Notes: generated by a model not told the origin, from the letters alone. DNA of 64,000 nt from Pseudomonas morbosilactucae (GCF_023241715.1 NZ_JALQCW010000012.1:62001-126000); one strand, 5' to 3'. Numbered from the stretch's first letter, positions 34,057 to 44,365 are shown. Translations and numbers: made by a program.

Positions 34057-35124
34057 TCATCCTTGTTTGATTAAGGTTTCGATGTTGCGCAGCGCCAGTA
34101 CTGCCAACTCTGCAGAGAAACCATAGCTGGGCGCAAAGTAATGGCGGCGCAGGCGTTGGCGCACGGCAGCCTGTTGTTGCCAGAGCTGGTCGTCGGCCAG
34201 GCGTTCCGCCAATTGCCAGCGGGTATCCGGGTCGAGGCTGAAAATGTCGTTGCGCAGCAGGATGTCGGGCGAAGCGTCCCCCGTCAGCTCATCCTGTTCG
34301 GCGCCAGGAACATTCAACAACAGCAGGTTCTTGTCCAGGTACAAGGCGCCGAAAGCGGTTCCACCGTAGTCGCACACCACAAAGTCGGCGCAACGGAACA
34401 GCTTGAGGTTGTCGTAGACCCACGTGATCACCGCAGTGAACGGGTACTGCTTGAGCTGCTCCATGGCCCCGGCGTCGGCTGGTGCCTCGGCGGACAGCGG
34501 ATGGGTTTTGACGATCACGTTGTAGCGTTCGCACAGCCCGGCCATGGCGTCGGCGTAACGGCTGATGGACGACAGCTCCAGCCAGGTGGGCAGCCACAGC
34601 ACGGTTTTCTTGGTCGGGTCCAGGTTCAGGTCGACCGGCACCGTGCCTTGCAAGGAGGTGTCGCGGAAGTAGGCGTCGTAGCGCGGATAGCCCATCTGGA
34701 ACGGCACCGCGTCGCAGCACTCGCGCAAGCGCTCGGCCTGCCAGGGGCCGAAGCACAGGATCAGGTCGTAATGGGCGTTCCAACTGGCGAAGTTGTGCTT
34801 GGCCTTGCCCAGGGCATACATGAACCGCACCTGGCGGTGGCCCAGGGCTTTGGTCAGCGGCTGGGAGCGGTGGGTGTACATGCTGTGGTTGGACACCACG
34901 ATGTCATAACGATGGGCGGCGTCCAGCACCTGCTCGCTGTCATGGCAGTGGTAGCCGAGGCCGCCGATCAGCTCGCGGCTTTTGGCCCGTTCTTGCGGGC
35001 TGCCGTGCAGCACCACGTCGAAGCCGTCGGCACCGAGCAACTCCCAGACCGCCTGGTAATGGTTGAGCATCTCGGCGGCATGGACGAAGAACGCCAATCG
35101 GCTGAAGGGTTTCGGCGAGGTCAT
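34057..35124 (-). CDS. CDP-glycerol glycerophosphotransferase-family (TagB/TagF-like) transferase
   Basis: 355 residues with a GT-B-like build. The C-terminal part has KKTVLWLPTWLE, IVKTHPLS and ADFVVCDYGGTAFGALYLDK, where the His and the DYGG region bind the CDP donor in teichoic-acid polymerases. It is the first gene of the cluster. In a Gram-negative it may move a phospho-group, here possibly the phosphoramidate, to a glycan acceptor (inference). It is cytoplasmic or membrane-associated; no signal peptide is seen. Confidence 0.72.
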   Translation of the reverse strand: MTSPKPFSRLAFFVHAAEMLNHYQAVWELLGADGFDVVLHGSPQERAKSRELIGGLGYHCHDSEQVLDAAHRYDIVVSNHSMYTHRSQPLTKALGHRQVRFMYALGKAKHNFASWNAHYDLILCFGPWQAERLRECCDAVPFQMGYPRYDAYFRDTSLQGTVPVDLNLDPTKKTVLWLPTWLELSSISRYADAMAGLCERYNVIVKTHPLSAEAPADAGAMEQLKQYPFTAVITWVYDNLKLFRCADFVVCDYGGTAFGALYLDKNLLLLNVPGAEQDELTGDASPDILLRNDIFSLDPDTRWQLAERLADDQLWQQQAAVRQRLRRHYFAPSYGFSAELAVLALRNIETLIKQG

Positions 35125-35388
35125 AGGGCTACCTGTTGCACAACGGAAAGTCGGTCGGGGTCAGCGGCGCGTTGCAGCGGCCAGCGCATTCTAAGCGGAT
35201 GTCGGCCAGGTGTGTTCCGGCAGGCGACGGTGCTGTTGAACGGTGGCGGCGAGTGCTGAGCAGGTTATCGGCGGGGGCGAAGGGAAATGAACGGATCGGG
35301 CGGAAAATCTTCGCCCGGGGGCAAGGCTCAAGCGGCGGTTACTCTGCACCGCTCTCAAGCCTGCCCCTGGAGCGCGGGGCCTGGCGGG

Positions 35389-35649
35389 TTACTGCTCGCT
35401 GGGATTGAGCTTCGCTTCCAGCTCGGCGACCTTGGCTTCCAGGCTTTCCAGGCGGGCGCGGGTGCGGGCCAGGACCACCATCTGGCTGTCGAATTCTTCC
35501 CGGCTGACCAGGTCCAGTTTGCTGAAGCCGCTCTGCAGGAGGGCCTTGAACTGGCTTTCGATTTCATTGCGGGGCAACGGGCTGTCATTGCTGAACAGGC
35601 GGGAGGCGTGGCCGCTCAGGGCGTCGAGAAGGTCTTTGGGCGCGAGCAT
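35389..35649 (-). CDS. ubiK: Ubiquinone biosynthesis accessory factor UbiK (YqiC/BMFP)
   Basis: 86 residues. An N-terminal amphipathic part (MLAPKDLLDALSGHASRLF) is followed by a C-terminal coiled coil (RTRARLESLEAKVAELEAKL). UbiK helps assemble the soluble Ubi complex that makes ubiquinone. Length and sequence fit the family. It is single in its unit and divergent from glnK; the usual glnK neighbour in Pseudomonas is this gene. Confidence 0.88.
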   Translation of the reverse strand: MLAPKDLLDALSGHASRLFSNDSPLPRNEIESQFKALLQSGFSKLDLVSREEFDSQMVVLARTRARLESLEAKVAELEAKLNPSEQ

Positions 35650-35751
35650 GGGAAGGTCCTGAAATCAGATGGGCCGCAGTGTATCACGCAGTGTCTATAG
35701 TCATTCCTGTCGGCACGGCTGCACGCTTTTCGAGCATCCGGCCGGGCGGCT

Positions 35752-35769
35752 GCGCACCGTTGTTGTGCG
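35752..35769. promoter_or_regulatory. NtrC-like enhancer dyad upstream of glnK
   Basis: GCGCAC-CGTTGTT-GTGCG is an inverted repeat like the NtrC site (TGCACC...GGTGCA). It lies about 90 bp before the sigma-54 -24 element, the usual enhancer distance. The match is partial. Confidence 0.45.
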
Positions 35770-35843
35770 TATCCGCGGCAGTGATGGCAAACAAGTAGCG
35801 ATGCAGCCGGGCAAGGGACTGAAATCATGGGTTTTTCCCGAGC

Positions 35844-35859
35844 TGGCAAGGTTTCTGCT
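35844..35859 (+). promoter_or_regulatory. Sigma-54 (RpoN) promoter for glnK-amtB
   Basis: TGGCAAGGTTTCTGCT has GG (35845-35846) and GC (35857-35858) exactly 10 bases apart and fits TGGCAC-N5-TTGCW with two changes. glnK-amtB operons are activated by NtrC and sigma-54 under nitrogen limitation. The leader would be about 200 nt. Confidence 0.6.
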
Positions 35860-35884
35860 TAGTGCCTAGTGACCCATGCACTGA

Positions 35885-36406
<522 letters not shown>

Positions 36407-36439
36407 GCCGCCAAACCCAACGCCCCAGGAGAAAACAAT

Positions 36440-37777
36440 ATGACTCTGCGTAAAACCGCAGGGCTAGGAGCCCTTTTGTCCCTCGTAATGCCTGGCCTGG
36501 CCATGGCGGCAGACGAAGTGGCGGCCCCAGTCCTCAATTCCGGCGACACTGCCTGGATGCTGACCTCCACAGCCCTGGTGCTGTTCATGACCATTCCCGG
36601 CCTGGCGCTGTTCTACGGCGGCATGGTGCGCTCGAAAAACATTCTTTCCGTGCTGATGCAGTGCTTCGCCATCACCGGCCTGATCAGCATCCTGTGGGTC
36701 ATTTATGGCTACAGCATTGCGTTCGACACCACCGGCATGGAACAGGGCGTCGTCAACTTCAACTCGTTCTTCGGCGGCATGGGCAAGGCATTCCTAGCCG
36801 GTGTCACCCCGGCCAGCATCACCGGCCCAGCGGCGCTGTTCCCTGAGGCGGTGTTCATCACCTTCCAGATGACCTTCGCCATCATCACCCCTGCGCTGAT
36901 CGTCGGTGCCTTCGCCGAGCGCATGAAGTTCTCCGCCATGCTGATCTTCATGGGCGTGTGGTTCACCCTGGTGTATGCGCCGATCGCACACATGGTCTGG
37001 TCCGGCAACGGCGGCCTGATGTGGGACTGGGGCGTCCTGGACTTCGCGGGCGGCACCGTGGTGCACATCAACGCCGGTATTGCTGGCCTGGTGGCGTGCA
37101 TCGTGCTCGGCAAGCGTAAAGGCTTCCCAACCACGCCGATGGCTCCGCACAACCTGGGTTACACCCTGATGGGCGCAGCAATGCTGTGGGTGGGCTGGTT
37201 CGGCTTCAACGCCGGTTCCGCCGCTGCGGCCAACGGCACTGCCGGCATGGCGATGCTGGTGACTCAGATCGCTACCGCTGCTGCCGCACTGGGCTGGATG
37301 TTCGCCGAGTGGCTGACCCACGGTAAACCAAGCGCTCTGGGCATTGCTTCGGGTGTGGTAGCCGGCCTGGTGGCCATTACTCCGGCAGCCGGCACCGTGG
37401 GCCCGATGGGCGCTCTGGTGATCGGCCTGGCCGCTGGCGTGGTGTGCTTCTTCTGCGCCACCAGCCTGAAACGCAAACTGGGCTACGACGACTCCCTGGA
37501 CGCCTTCGGCGTGCACGGTATCGGCGGTATCCTCGGCGCGATCCTCACGGGCGTCTTCGCTGCACCTTCCCTGGGCGGCTTCGGCACCGTGACCGACATC
37601 GCGGCCCAAGTGTGGATTCAGTGCAAAGGCGTAGGCTTCACGGTGATCTACACCGCGATCGTGACCTTCATCATTCTCAAGGTGCTGGATGCCGTCATGG
37701 GCCTGCGTGTCACCGAGGAAGAAGAAGCGGTCGGCCTCGACTTGGCGCAACACAACGAGCGCGGTTACAACCTGTAA
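36440..37777 (+). CDS. amtB: Ammonium transporter AmtB
   Basis: 445 residues with a signal peptide (ending GLAMA) and about 11 membrane helices. Conserved sections are LFYGGMVRSKN, DFAGGTVVHINAGIAGLVA and DDSLDAFGVHGIGGILGAI, the last with one of the pore histidines. It moves ammonium across the inner membrane and is gated by GlnK. The site AGGAGAAAACAAT precedes the ATG. Confidence 0.95.
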   Translation: MTLRKTAGLGALLSLVMPGLAMAADEVAAPVLNSGDTAWMLTSTALVLFMTIPGLALFYGGMVRSKNILSVLMQCFAITGLISILWVIYGYSIAFDTTGMEQGVVNFNSFFGGMGKAFLAGVTPASITGPAALFPEAVFITFQMTFAIITPALIVGAFAERMKFSAMLIFMGVWFTLVYAPIAHMVWSGNGGLMWDWGVLDFAGGTVVHINAGIAGLVACIVLGKRKGFPTTPMAPHNLGYTLMGAAMLWVGWFGFNAGSAAAANGTAGMAMLVTQIATAAAALGWMFAEWLTHGKPSALGIASGVVAGLVAITPAAGTVGPMGALVIGLAAGVVCFFCATSLKRKLGYDDSLDAFGVHGIGGILGAILTGVFAAPSLGGFGTVTDIAAQVWIQCKGVGFTVIYTAIVTFIILKVLDAVMGLRVTEEEEAVGLDLAQHNERGYNL

Positions 37778-37792
37778 CCCCCGCCCGTCAAA

Positions 37793-37820
37793 AAATGCCC
37801 GGCTTGCCGGGCATTTTTTT
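37793..37820 (+). terminator. Terminator after amtB
   Basis: AATGCCCGGC-TT-GCCGGGCATT followed by seven T lies 16 bp after the amtB stop, a classical intrinsic terminator. Confidence 0.92.
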
Positions 37821-37990
37821 GCCTGGTGTTTGTCATTCCAGGAGTGGCTGAAAGGTTTTTTCTACGACGCTATCCAGTGTTTGTCGTAGGGATTTTCCCC
37901 AGGCCAATTGCTTACAGCAAAGCGGGAATATTAGGCTCTTTGTTTTTTCCCTGAGCGCGCTAGAATGCGCGCCGAAGCGCGGAGAACTCT

Positions 37991-38416
37991 ATGTGGCAAC
38001 AGACTCTGATTACCCTGCGGGCAAGGCCCCGGGGCTTTCACCTGGTGACCGACGAGTTGCTCGCCGGCCTGCCCGAACTGAAGGCATGCCGAGTGGGTTT
38101 GTTGCACTTGTGGCTGCAACATACCTCGGCCTCGTTGACCGTCAACGAGAATGCCGATCCGGCGGTTCGGCGCGATTTCGAACGTTTTTTCAATACCCTG
38201 GTGCCGCAAGGCGTGGCAGGGTTTGAACATGACGACGAAGGCGCGGATGACCTCCCGGCGCACTTCAAGGCCAGTTTGCTAGGCTGTCAAATCAGCCTGC
38301 CGGTGTCGGCGGGTCGCTTGGCGTTAGGCAGCTGGCAAGGTGTTTATCTGGGCGAGCATCGTGATCATGGCGGTGCTCGTAAAGTCCTTGCCACCTTGCA
38401 CGGTGACAAGGCTTAA
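37991..38416 (+). CDS. YjbQ family protein (UPF0047)
   Basis: 141 residues, the standard length. Family blocks are [20 protein letters not shown] and [14 protein letters not shown] with its conserved His and Glu. Members have weak thiamine-phosphate synthase activity; the true role is not settled. It is a single gene between amtB and sutA. Confidence 0.88.
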   Translation: MWQQTLITLRARPRGFHLVTDELLAGLPELKACRVGLLHLWLQHTSASLTVNENADPAVRRDFERFFNTLVPQGVAGFEHDDEGADDLPAHFKASLLGCQISLPVSAGRLALGSWQGVYLGEHRDHGGARKVLATLHGDKA

Positions 38417-38518
38417 GCCGCTGCCTGGCAGCGGATGTTGATTTTTTTCCAGCAGCCTTCGACAGTCGGCTCAGCTGGGCTATAACTAATCTGCTTTTCG
38501 CAAGTCATGAGGTAGAAC

Positions 38519-38842
38519 ATGAGCGACGATGATCTGGAAAACGACGACCTCGAAGTAGGCGACGAAGAAGAAACCGAAGAAGGTCTTGAAGCGGCCGCCG
38601 AGGATGTAGCGGAAGACGACGGCAGTGATGTTCCTGCCCCGACCGCCAAAGGCAAGGCCAAGGCTGCGGTCTCGGTAGACGAGCTGCCAAGCGTCGAGGC
38701 CAAGAACAAAGAGCGTGATGCACTGGCGCGTGCCATGGAAGAGTTCCTGGCCCGTGGCGGTAAAGTGCAGGAAGTCGAGGCCAACGTGGTCGCCGATCCG
38801 CCCAAGAAGCCTGACAACAAGTACGGCAGCCGGCCTATCTGA
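38519..38842 (+). CDS. sutA: Transcriptional regulator SutA
   Basis: 107 residues. A very acidic N-terminus (SDDDLENDDLEVGDEEE) is followed by a small helical part (NKERDALARAMEEFLARGGK) and a KKPDNKYGSRPI tail. SutA binds RNA polymerase and supports ribosomal transcription in slow-growing Pseudomonas. Length and both regions match. The site ATGAGGTAGAAC precedes the ATG. Confidence 0.85.
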   Translation: MSDDDLENDDLEVGDEEETEEGLEAAAEDVAEDDGSDVPAPTAKGKAKAAVSVDELPSVEAKNKERDALARAMEEFLARGGKVQEVEANVVADPPKKPDNKYGSRPI

Positions 38843-38862
38843 GCCTGCCTACCTGCTTGCTG

Positions 38863-38891
38863 AAAAAACCCGCCGTCGCTGCGGGTTTTTT
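38863..38891 (+). terminator. Terminator after sutA
   Basis: AAAAAACCCGC-CGTCGCT-GCGGGTTTTTT lies 20 bp after the stop. It works in both directions and also faces the end of the HAD gene. Confidence 0.88.
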
Positions 38892-38966
38892 CATGGGCGC
38901 GTGCGGAGTAAATGGCGCCGCGTGGCGGCGATCACGAGCAAGCTCGCTCCTACAGAACGAGCTGCA

Positions 38967-39671
38967 TCAGGTGCCGCTGTGCCAGCGACCCAGGAGTGCT
39001 GGCAGTTCTTTGAGGCTGCGAATCTCGGCATCAGGGGCGCGTTCGGCTTCCCAGGTCTTGCCCGCAGGATTGAACCAGATGGCACGCAAGCCCGCTTGCT
39101 GGGCGCCGGCAATGTCGTCACCGGGGTGGTCGCCGATATGCACCGCGGTATCCGCCGTGGCCTGGCCCCGCTGCAGGGCTTCGTGGAACAGCCGCGAATC
39201 CGGCTTGGCGATGCCGATGTCTTCGGCACACAAGGCAAACTTGAAGTAATCCGCCAGGCCCAGGCGGCGCACGTCGGCGTTGCCGTTGGTGACCACACCC
39301 AGGGCGTAGTCATTGGCCAGGGCTTCGAGGGTCGGGTGTACCTCGGGAAAGATTTCCAGCTGGTGCCGGGCATGCAGGAAGACTTCGAAACTCTGGTCGG
39401 CCAGTTGATTGGCCTGAGCATGGTCATAGCCGGCCTCTTCCAGGGCGTGGAACAGCACCCGGCGACGCAAGGCACTGATCCGGTGCTTGAGGCTCGGCTC
39501 CAGGCCCAGCACCCGTTCGCGAATCGCCCACAGGTGTTCCACCGGCACGCCGCCCAGGTTTGGCGCGTGATCGGTCAGCCATTGGCGCAGCGTGGCTTCG
39601 GCGCTGACGATCACGGGCGCGGTGTCCCACAGGGTGTCATCGAGGTCGAAGGTGATCAGTTTGATCGTCAT
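38967..39671 (-). CDS. HAD-superfamily hydrolase (YigB-like)
   Basis: 234 residues. HAD motif I is LITFDLDDTLWDT, motif II lies around VVTNGN and motif III is HIGDHPGDDIAGAQQAG. A small-molecule phosphatase, probably for FMN or other phosphates as in E. coli YigB. It overlaps the xerC stop by 1 bp, in the conserved dapF-DUF484-xerC-yigB order. Confidence 0.88.
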   Translation of the reverse strand: MTIKLITFDLDDTLWDTAPVIVSAEATLRQWLTDHAPNLGGVPVEHLWAIRERVLGLEPSLKHRISALRRRVLFHALEEAGYDHAQANQLADQSFEVFLHARHQLEIFPEVHPTLEALANDYALGVVTNGNADVRRLGLADYFKFALCAEDIGIAKPDSRLFHEALQRGQATADTAVHIGDHPGDDIAGAQQAGLRAIWFNPAGKTWEAERAPDAEIRSLKELPALLGRWHSGT

Positions 39672-40565
39672 TACTCACCGCCTTTGGTGCGTTTGGCCCG
39701 TGGATGGGCGCTGTCGTAGACCGCCGCCAGGTGCTGGAAGTCCAGGTGGGTGTAGATCTGCGTGGTCTTGATGTCCGAGTGGCCCAGCAACTCCTGCACG
39801 GCGCGCAGGTCCTGGGAGGATTCCAGCAGGTGGCTGGCAAAGGAGTGCCGCAGCATGTGGGGGTGCAGGTTCTGCCCCAGCTCGCGAGCCCCCGCCGCCT
39901 TGACCCGCAGTTGGATGGCCCTTGAGCCCAGGCGCCGGCCTTGCTGGCTGACGAACACCGCCCCGTCTGGCGGGTTGCTCAAGTCCCGCAGTGGCAACCA
40001 CTGTTCCAGGGCCTCGCGGGCTTTGCGGCCCACTGGCAGGACCCGGGTCTTGCTGCCTTTGCCATGCACCTGCACCAAGCCGCCGGCCAAGTCCAACTGA
40101 TCCAGGTTGAGGCCGGTCAGCTCGGAAAGACGCAGACCGCAGGAGTAGAACAGCTCCAGCATCGCTTGGTCTCGGTGGGCCAGAAAGTCATCTTCCACGG
40201 CGCCGTCGAGCAGTTGCAGGGTGCGGTCGGTGTCCAGGGTCTTGGGCAGGCGCCGTTCGCCCTTGGGTGGCGCCAGGCCATTGGCTGGGTCGTGATCGCA
40301 CAGGCCTTCACGGTTCAGGTAGTGGTACAGGCCGCGCACGGCAGACAGCAGGCGCGCCAGGCTGCGTGAGGACTGGCCTTGCTGATGGAGGCGGGCGATC
40401 AGGCTGCGCAGGCTTTGGATATCCAGCTGGCCAGCTGCCGACCTGCTGCTTTTGGCAGTAGGCCAGGACCTTGTTCAGGTCGCGGCGATAGGCTTCCAGG
40501 GTATGGGGCGACACCTGGCGCTCACTGCGCAGGTGCTCGCAGTAGGCGTCCAGTTGCCGTTCCAT
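39671..40565 (-). pseudogene. xerC: Tyrosine recombinase XerC, frameshifted
   Basis: The start at 40565 gives [20 protein letters not shown] to QQVGSW. The frame is then lost, and the correct protein resumes in another frame with [12 protein letters not shown] and [14 protein letters not shown]. About two bases are missing in CCAGCTGGCCAGCTG (40423-40437). The rest is intact, with catalytic Arg in [23 protein letters not shown] (His-x-x-Arg) and Tyr in TQIYTHLD. XerC with XerD resolves chromosome dimers at dif. Loss is harmful but not lethal, and a sequencing error is likely because all else is preserved. Confidence 0.85.
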
Positions 40566-40567
40566 GG

Positions 40568-41293
40568 TCAGCGTACCGAGCGCAGCGAGTGGGTGAACCG
40601 CGGCAGTACGCGGCCCAGGACTTCGGCGATGTAGCTGAGGAACAGGGTGCCCACCGAGCTTTTGTAGTGCTGCGGGTCGCGGCTGGCGATGGCCAGGACG
40701 CCATGGACGCCTTGATGGGCCAGGGCGACCACCGCGGTAGAGCCGATTTGCTTGCGTTGTTCTTCGCCAAAGAGGAAGTCCAACTCATGTTCGCGCAGGG
40801 TGCCGCAGATGCTTTTGCCCTCCGAAAGCAGGCCGCCGATGGCTTCCTGGGCCTGGGCCGCGGTGACCCAGCGACCCACCGGCATGGCGCTGTCGTTGAA
40901 CAGGATCAGGCTGACGAAGGGCACCTGGAAGTCCTGGCGCAGGCTGTCTTCGACGCTGATCACCAGGTCTTCGAGGCTGGTGGCGTCCATCAGCGCAAGA
41001 ATCAGCCGGCGGGTCTTGTCGAACAGCCGATCGTTGTCCCGGGCCACATCCATCAGTTGCGAGAGGCGGTGACGCATTTCGATGTTGCGCTCGCGCAGGA
41101 TTTTCATCTGGCGCTCCACCAACGAGACGGTGTCACCGCGCTGGTGGGGAATACGCAAGGCCGGGAGCAGATCGTCGTGTTCGACGAAGAAGTCCGGATG
41201 AGCCTCCAGGTACGCGGCAACGGCCGCCGCCTCCAGGCTGTCGGAAGGTGATTCGTCGGGCTGTTCGGCTGGCACCTGAGGCTTATCGGTCAT
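40568..41293 (-). CDS. DUF484 family protein
   Basis: 241 residues. A coiled-coil lead ([20 protein letters not shown]) precedes a GAF-like domain, typical of DUF484 proteins. It sits between dapF and xerC as in most gammaproteobacteria. The function is unknown. It ends 3 bp before the xerC start. Confidence 0.88.
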   Translation of the reverse strand: MTDKPQVPAEQPDESPSDSLEAAAVAAYLEAHPDFFVEHDDLLPALRIPHQRGDTVSLVERQMKILRERNIEMRHRLSQLMDVARDNDRLFDKTRRLILALMDATSLEDLVISVEDSLRQDFQVPFVSLILFNDSAMPVGRWVTAAQAQEAIGGLLSEGKSICGTLREHELDFLFGEEQRKQIGSTAVVALAHQGVHGVLAIASRDPQHYKSSVGTLFLSYIAEVLGRVLPRFTHSLRSVR

Positions 41294-41306
41294 GGGGTTC
41301 GCTCAC

Positions 41307-42137
41307 TCATAGACGGACCTGTCCTTCGTATACGCGGACTGCCGGGCCGGTCATCATCACCGGTTGGCCGGGGCCTGCCCATTCAATGGACAGGCGCCCG
41401 CCTGGCAGGTCGATCAATAGTGGCGAATCCATCCACCCCTGGCTGATCGCGGCCACTGCTGCAGCGCAGGCCCCGGTGCCGCAGGCCTGGGTTTCCCCGG
41501 CACCGCGTTCCCAGACTCGCAGCTGTGCGCGCTGACGGTCGATGACCTGGAGAAAACCGACGTTGACCCGGGCCGGAAAGCGCGGGTGATGCTCGATTTT
41601 CGGGCCCAGCTCATGCACCGGTGCGTTGTTGATGTCATTCACCCGCAGCACCGCATGGGGGTTGCCCATGGACACGGCTGCCAGCTCGACGCTCTTACCG
41701 TCCACGTCCACTGCGTAGCTCTGGGCCTGGGCCGGGGCTTCGAAGGGGATGTCGGCCGGTACCAGGCGCGGGGCGCCCATGTTGACGCTGATCTGGCCGT
41801 CATTACGCACGTCCAGCTCAATGATGCCGCTCTTGGTCTCGACGCGGATCTGGCGCTTGGCGGTCAAGCGCTTGTCCAGCACGAAACGGGCGAAACAGCG
41901 GGCGCCGTTACCGCATTGCTCCACTTCCGAACCATCGGAGTTGAAGATCCGGTAGCGGAAATCCACCTCCGGGTTGCTCGGTGCCTCAACGATCAGCAAC
42001 TGGTCGAAGCCGATACCGGTGTGGCGGTCGCCCCATTGCTTGGCGTGCTTGGGCAGGATGTGCGCGTGCTGGCTGACCAGGTCGAGAACCATGAAGTCAT
42101 TGCCCAGGCCGTGCATCTTGGTAAAACGCAGCAGCAT
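41307..42137 (-). CDS. dapF: Diaminopimelate epimerase
   Basis: 276 residues. It converts LL- to meso-diaminopimelate for peptidoglycan and lysine. The two active cysteines are in [12 protein letters not shown] and [13 protein letters not shown]. It is intact and lies 4 bp after lysA in the lysine operon. Confidence 0.95.
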   Translation of the reverse strand: MLLRFTKMHGLGNDFMVLDLVSQHAHILPKHAKQWGDRHTGIGFDQLLIVEAPSNPEVDFRYRIFNSDGSEVEQCGNGARCFARFVLDKRLTAKRQIRVETKSGIIELDVRNDGQISVNMGAPRLVPADIPFEAPAQAQSYAVDVDGKSVELAAVSMGNPHAVLRVNDINNAPVHELGPKIEHHPRFPARVNVGFLQVIDRQRAQLRVWERGAGETQACGTGACAAAVAAISQGWMDSPLLIDLPGGRLSIEWAGPGQPVMMTGPAVRVYEGQVRL

Positions 42138-42141
42138 GGTT

Positions 42142-43389
42142 TTACTCCGGCAGCAGGCTTTCGCCAGCGAACAACTCGGCTACCGTCTCGCGGCGACGCA
42201 CTTCAACAGCCTGGTCACCATCTACCAGCACTTCAGCGGCACGGCCGCGGGTGTTGTAGTTCGAGCTCATGACAAAACCGTAGGCACCGGCGGAATGCAC
42301 GGCCAGCAGGTCGCCTTCCTCCAGGGCCAATGGACGTTCCTTGGCCAGGAAGTCGCCGGTTTCGCAGATCGGGCCGACGATGTCGTAAGTGCGCGGCTGG
42401 CTGTCGCGCGGGCGTACGGCACTGACGTCCATCCAGGCCTGGTACAGCGCCGGGCGGATCAGGTCGTTCATAGCCGCATCGACGATGGCGAAGTCTTTGT
42501 GTTCGGTGTGCTTGAGGTACTCGACCTGAGTCAGCAGTACCCCGGCGTTGGCCACGATAAAGCGGCCCGGTTCGAAAACCAGGGCCAGGTCGCGACCGTC
42601 CAGGCGCTCACGCACGGCCTTGATGTAGTCGCCGGCCAGAGGCGGCTCTTCGTCGCGATAGCGCACGCCCAGGCCGCCGCCCAGATCGATGTGGCGCAGG
42701 TAGATGCCGCACTCACCGAGACGATCCACCAGGCCCAGCAGGCGATCCAGGGCATCGATGAACGGGTCGAGGGTGGTCAGCTGTGAACCGATATGGCAGT
42801 CGACACCGACCACTTCCAGGTTGGGCAGTTGGGCGGCGCGGATGTACACGTCTTCGGCGTCGGCAATGGCGATGCCGAACTTGTTTTCTTTCAAACCGGT
42901 GGAAATGTACGGGTGGGTGCCGGCATCCACGTCCGGGTTGACGCGCAAGGAGATCGGCGCGCGAACACCCAGCTCGGCCGCCACCACTTGCAGGCGCTCG
43001 AGTTCGTCGGTGGATTCGATATTGAAGCAGTGCACGCCGACTTCCAGGGCACGACGCATGTCGTCACGGGTCTTGCCGACACCGGAGAAGACGATTTTGT
43101 CGGCGCTGCCGCCAGCGGCCAGGACACGTTCCAGTTCGCCACGCGAGACAATGTCGAAACCGGCGCCCAGGCGCGCCAGGACATTCAGCACTCCAAGGTT
43201 GGAGTTGGCCTTGACCGCGAAGCAGACCAGGTGAGGCATACCGGCCAGTGCATCGGCGTAAGCCAGGTACTGGGCTTCGATGTGCGCACGGGAGTAGACG
43301 TAGGTCGGGGTGCCGAAGCGCTCGGCAATGGCGGACAGCGCTACGCCTTCCGCGAACAGCTCGCCGTCGCGGTAGTTAAAAGCATCCAT
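42142..43389 (-). CDS. lysA: Diaminopimelate decarboxylase
   Basis: 415 residues, PLP-dependent. The PLP lysine is in [14 protein letters not shown]; further blocks are [10 protein letters not shown], the glycine-rich [11 protein letters not shown] and the C-terminal [11 protein letters not shown] with its active-site Cys. It forms lysine from meso-diaminopimelate in the cytoplasm and follows lptM by 9 bp. Confidence 0.95.
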   Translation of the reverse strand: MDAFNYRDGELFAEGVALSAIAERFGTPTYVYSRAHIEAQYLAYADALAGMPHLVCFAVKANSNLGVLNVLARLGAGFDIVSRGELERVLAAGGSADKIVFSGVGKTRDDMRRALEVGVHCFNIESTDELERLQVVAAELGVRAPISLRVNPDVDAGTHPYISTGLKENKFGIAIADAEDVYIRAAQLPNLEVVGVDCHIGSQLTTLDPFIDALDRLLGLVDRLGECGIYLRHIDLGGGLGVRYRDEEPPLAGDYIKAVRERLDGRDLALVFEPGRFIVANAGVLLTQVEYLKHTEHKDFAIVDAAMNDLIRPALYQAWMDVSAVRPRDSQPRTYDIVGPICETGDFLAKERPLALEEGDLLAVHSAGAYGFVMSSNYNTRGRAAEVLVDGDQAVEVRRRETVAELFAGESLLPE

Positions 43390-43398
43390 GGTGTTCCC

Positions 43399-43557
43399 TT
43401 AGTAGGAGTCGTGCTTATGCGATTGCGATTGCGACTTCGCCTGCTCTTCAGGGGATTTGCTGTCATCAGGCAGATACAGCGGGCCTTTCTGGCCGCAGGC
43501 AGTAACAAGGCAGGCAACCGCGACGAGCGCAGCAAGGGAAGAGATCAGGCGCTTCAT
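43399..43557 (-). CDS. lptM: LPS translocon maturation lipoprotein LptM (YifL-like)
   Basis: 52 residues from the ATG at 43557. A lipoprotein signal with lipobox LVTACGQKGPLYLPDD is followed by a short charged tail. LptM helps LptD reach its correct disulfide state. The CGQKGPLYLP core is diagnostic. It is the first gene of the lptM-lysA-dapF unit and divergent from cyaY. Confidence 0.85.
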   Translation of the reverse strand: MKRLISSLAALVAVACLVTACGQKGPLYLPDDSKSPEEQAKSQSQSHKHDSY

Positions 43558-43796
43558 GGCGAAATCCTTGAGAATGCGTAAATTGCGCCCGAGTATACCG
43601 GCCACCCGGCAGCTTGCCTATGCGACTCAACTCCCGTCCGGCGGGCCTTTGCCTACGGGGCGTGGGCCGCTTGGGCGGGGTGCGGGAGGAGGGGGTGCCC
43701 CAGTTGCCCCTGTGGTCGGTATCCTTTGCATTCGCCGGGATGCGCCCGTATCTTGCGGCGCTTGAGCGTGAGTAGACACTTTTTGAGGTTCCCGCA

Positions 43797-44129
43797 ATGA
43801 GTTTGACTGAAGCCCGTTTTCACGACCTGGTCGATGCCACCCAGCAGACGCTGGAAGACATTTTTGAAGACTGCGACCTGGACATCGATCTGGAGAGTTC
43901 GGCCGGTGTGCTCACCGTCAAGTTCGAGAACGGCAGCCAGGTGATCTTCAGCCGCCAGGAACCCCTGCGTCAGCTGTGGCTGGCCGCGCGCTCCGGTGGT
44001 TTCCACTTTGACTACGACGAAGAGAGCGAGCGCTGGATGTGCGACAAGAGCGAAGAGCAACTGGGCGAAATGCTCGAGCGCATCGTTCTGCAGCAGGCCG
44101 ACATCAAGCTTGAGTTCGAAGGGCTCTGA
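43797..44129 (+). CDS. cyaY: Iron-sulfur cluster assembly regulator CyaY (frataxin)
   Basis: 110 residues. An acidic first helix (DIFEDCDLDIDLES) binds iron, and the frataxin sheet (GVLTVKFENGSQVIFSRQEP, then WLAARSGGFHFDY) follows. CyaY controls IscS activity. It is followed 2 bp later by the DUF1289 gene. Confidence 0.93.
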   Translation: MSLTEARFHDLVDATQQTLEDIFEDCDLDIDLESSAGVLTVKFENGSQVIFSRQEPLRQLWLAARSGGFHFDYDEESERWMCDKSEEQLGEMLERIVLQQADIKLEFEGL

Positions 44130-44131
44130 GC

Positions 44132-44365
44132 ATGAGCCAGGCCGCCCCGGTTCGTCCTCCAAAGCCGCTCTACAGCAATGTCAGCCCGGCTGTGGGGTCG
44201 CCCTGCATCAGCCTCTGCCGACTGGATGAAGAGAAGGTCTGCCGCGGCTGTTTTCGCCATGTGGAAGACATCCGCGAGTGGCGCTCGGCCGATGATGAGC
44301 GTCGCCGAGCGATTTGTGCCCAGGCACTCACGCGCAAGCAGGCCGCCACATCCAGCCCCGGCTAG
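44132..44365 (+). CDS. DUF1289 domain protein
   Basis: 77 residues with the Cys-rich pattern SPCISLCRLDEEKVCRGCFR, then REWRSADDERRRAI. Probably metal-binding; its role is unknown. It is co-transcribed with cyaY. Confidence 0.88.
   Translation: MSQAAPVRPPKPLYSNVSPAVGSPCISLCRLDEEKVCRGCFRHVEDIREWRSADDERRRAICAQALTRKQAATSSPG

Noticed and set aside
35669..35869. 66-residue plus-strand frame before glnK
   Set aside because: There is no ribosome site or family; the sigma-54 promoter lies within its 3' end.
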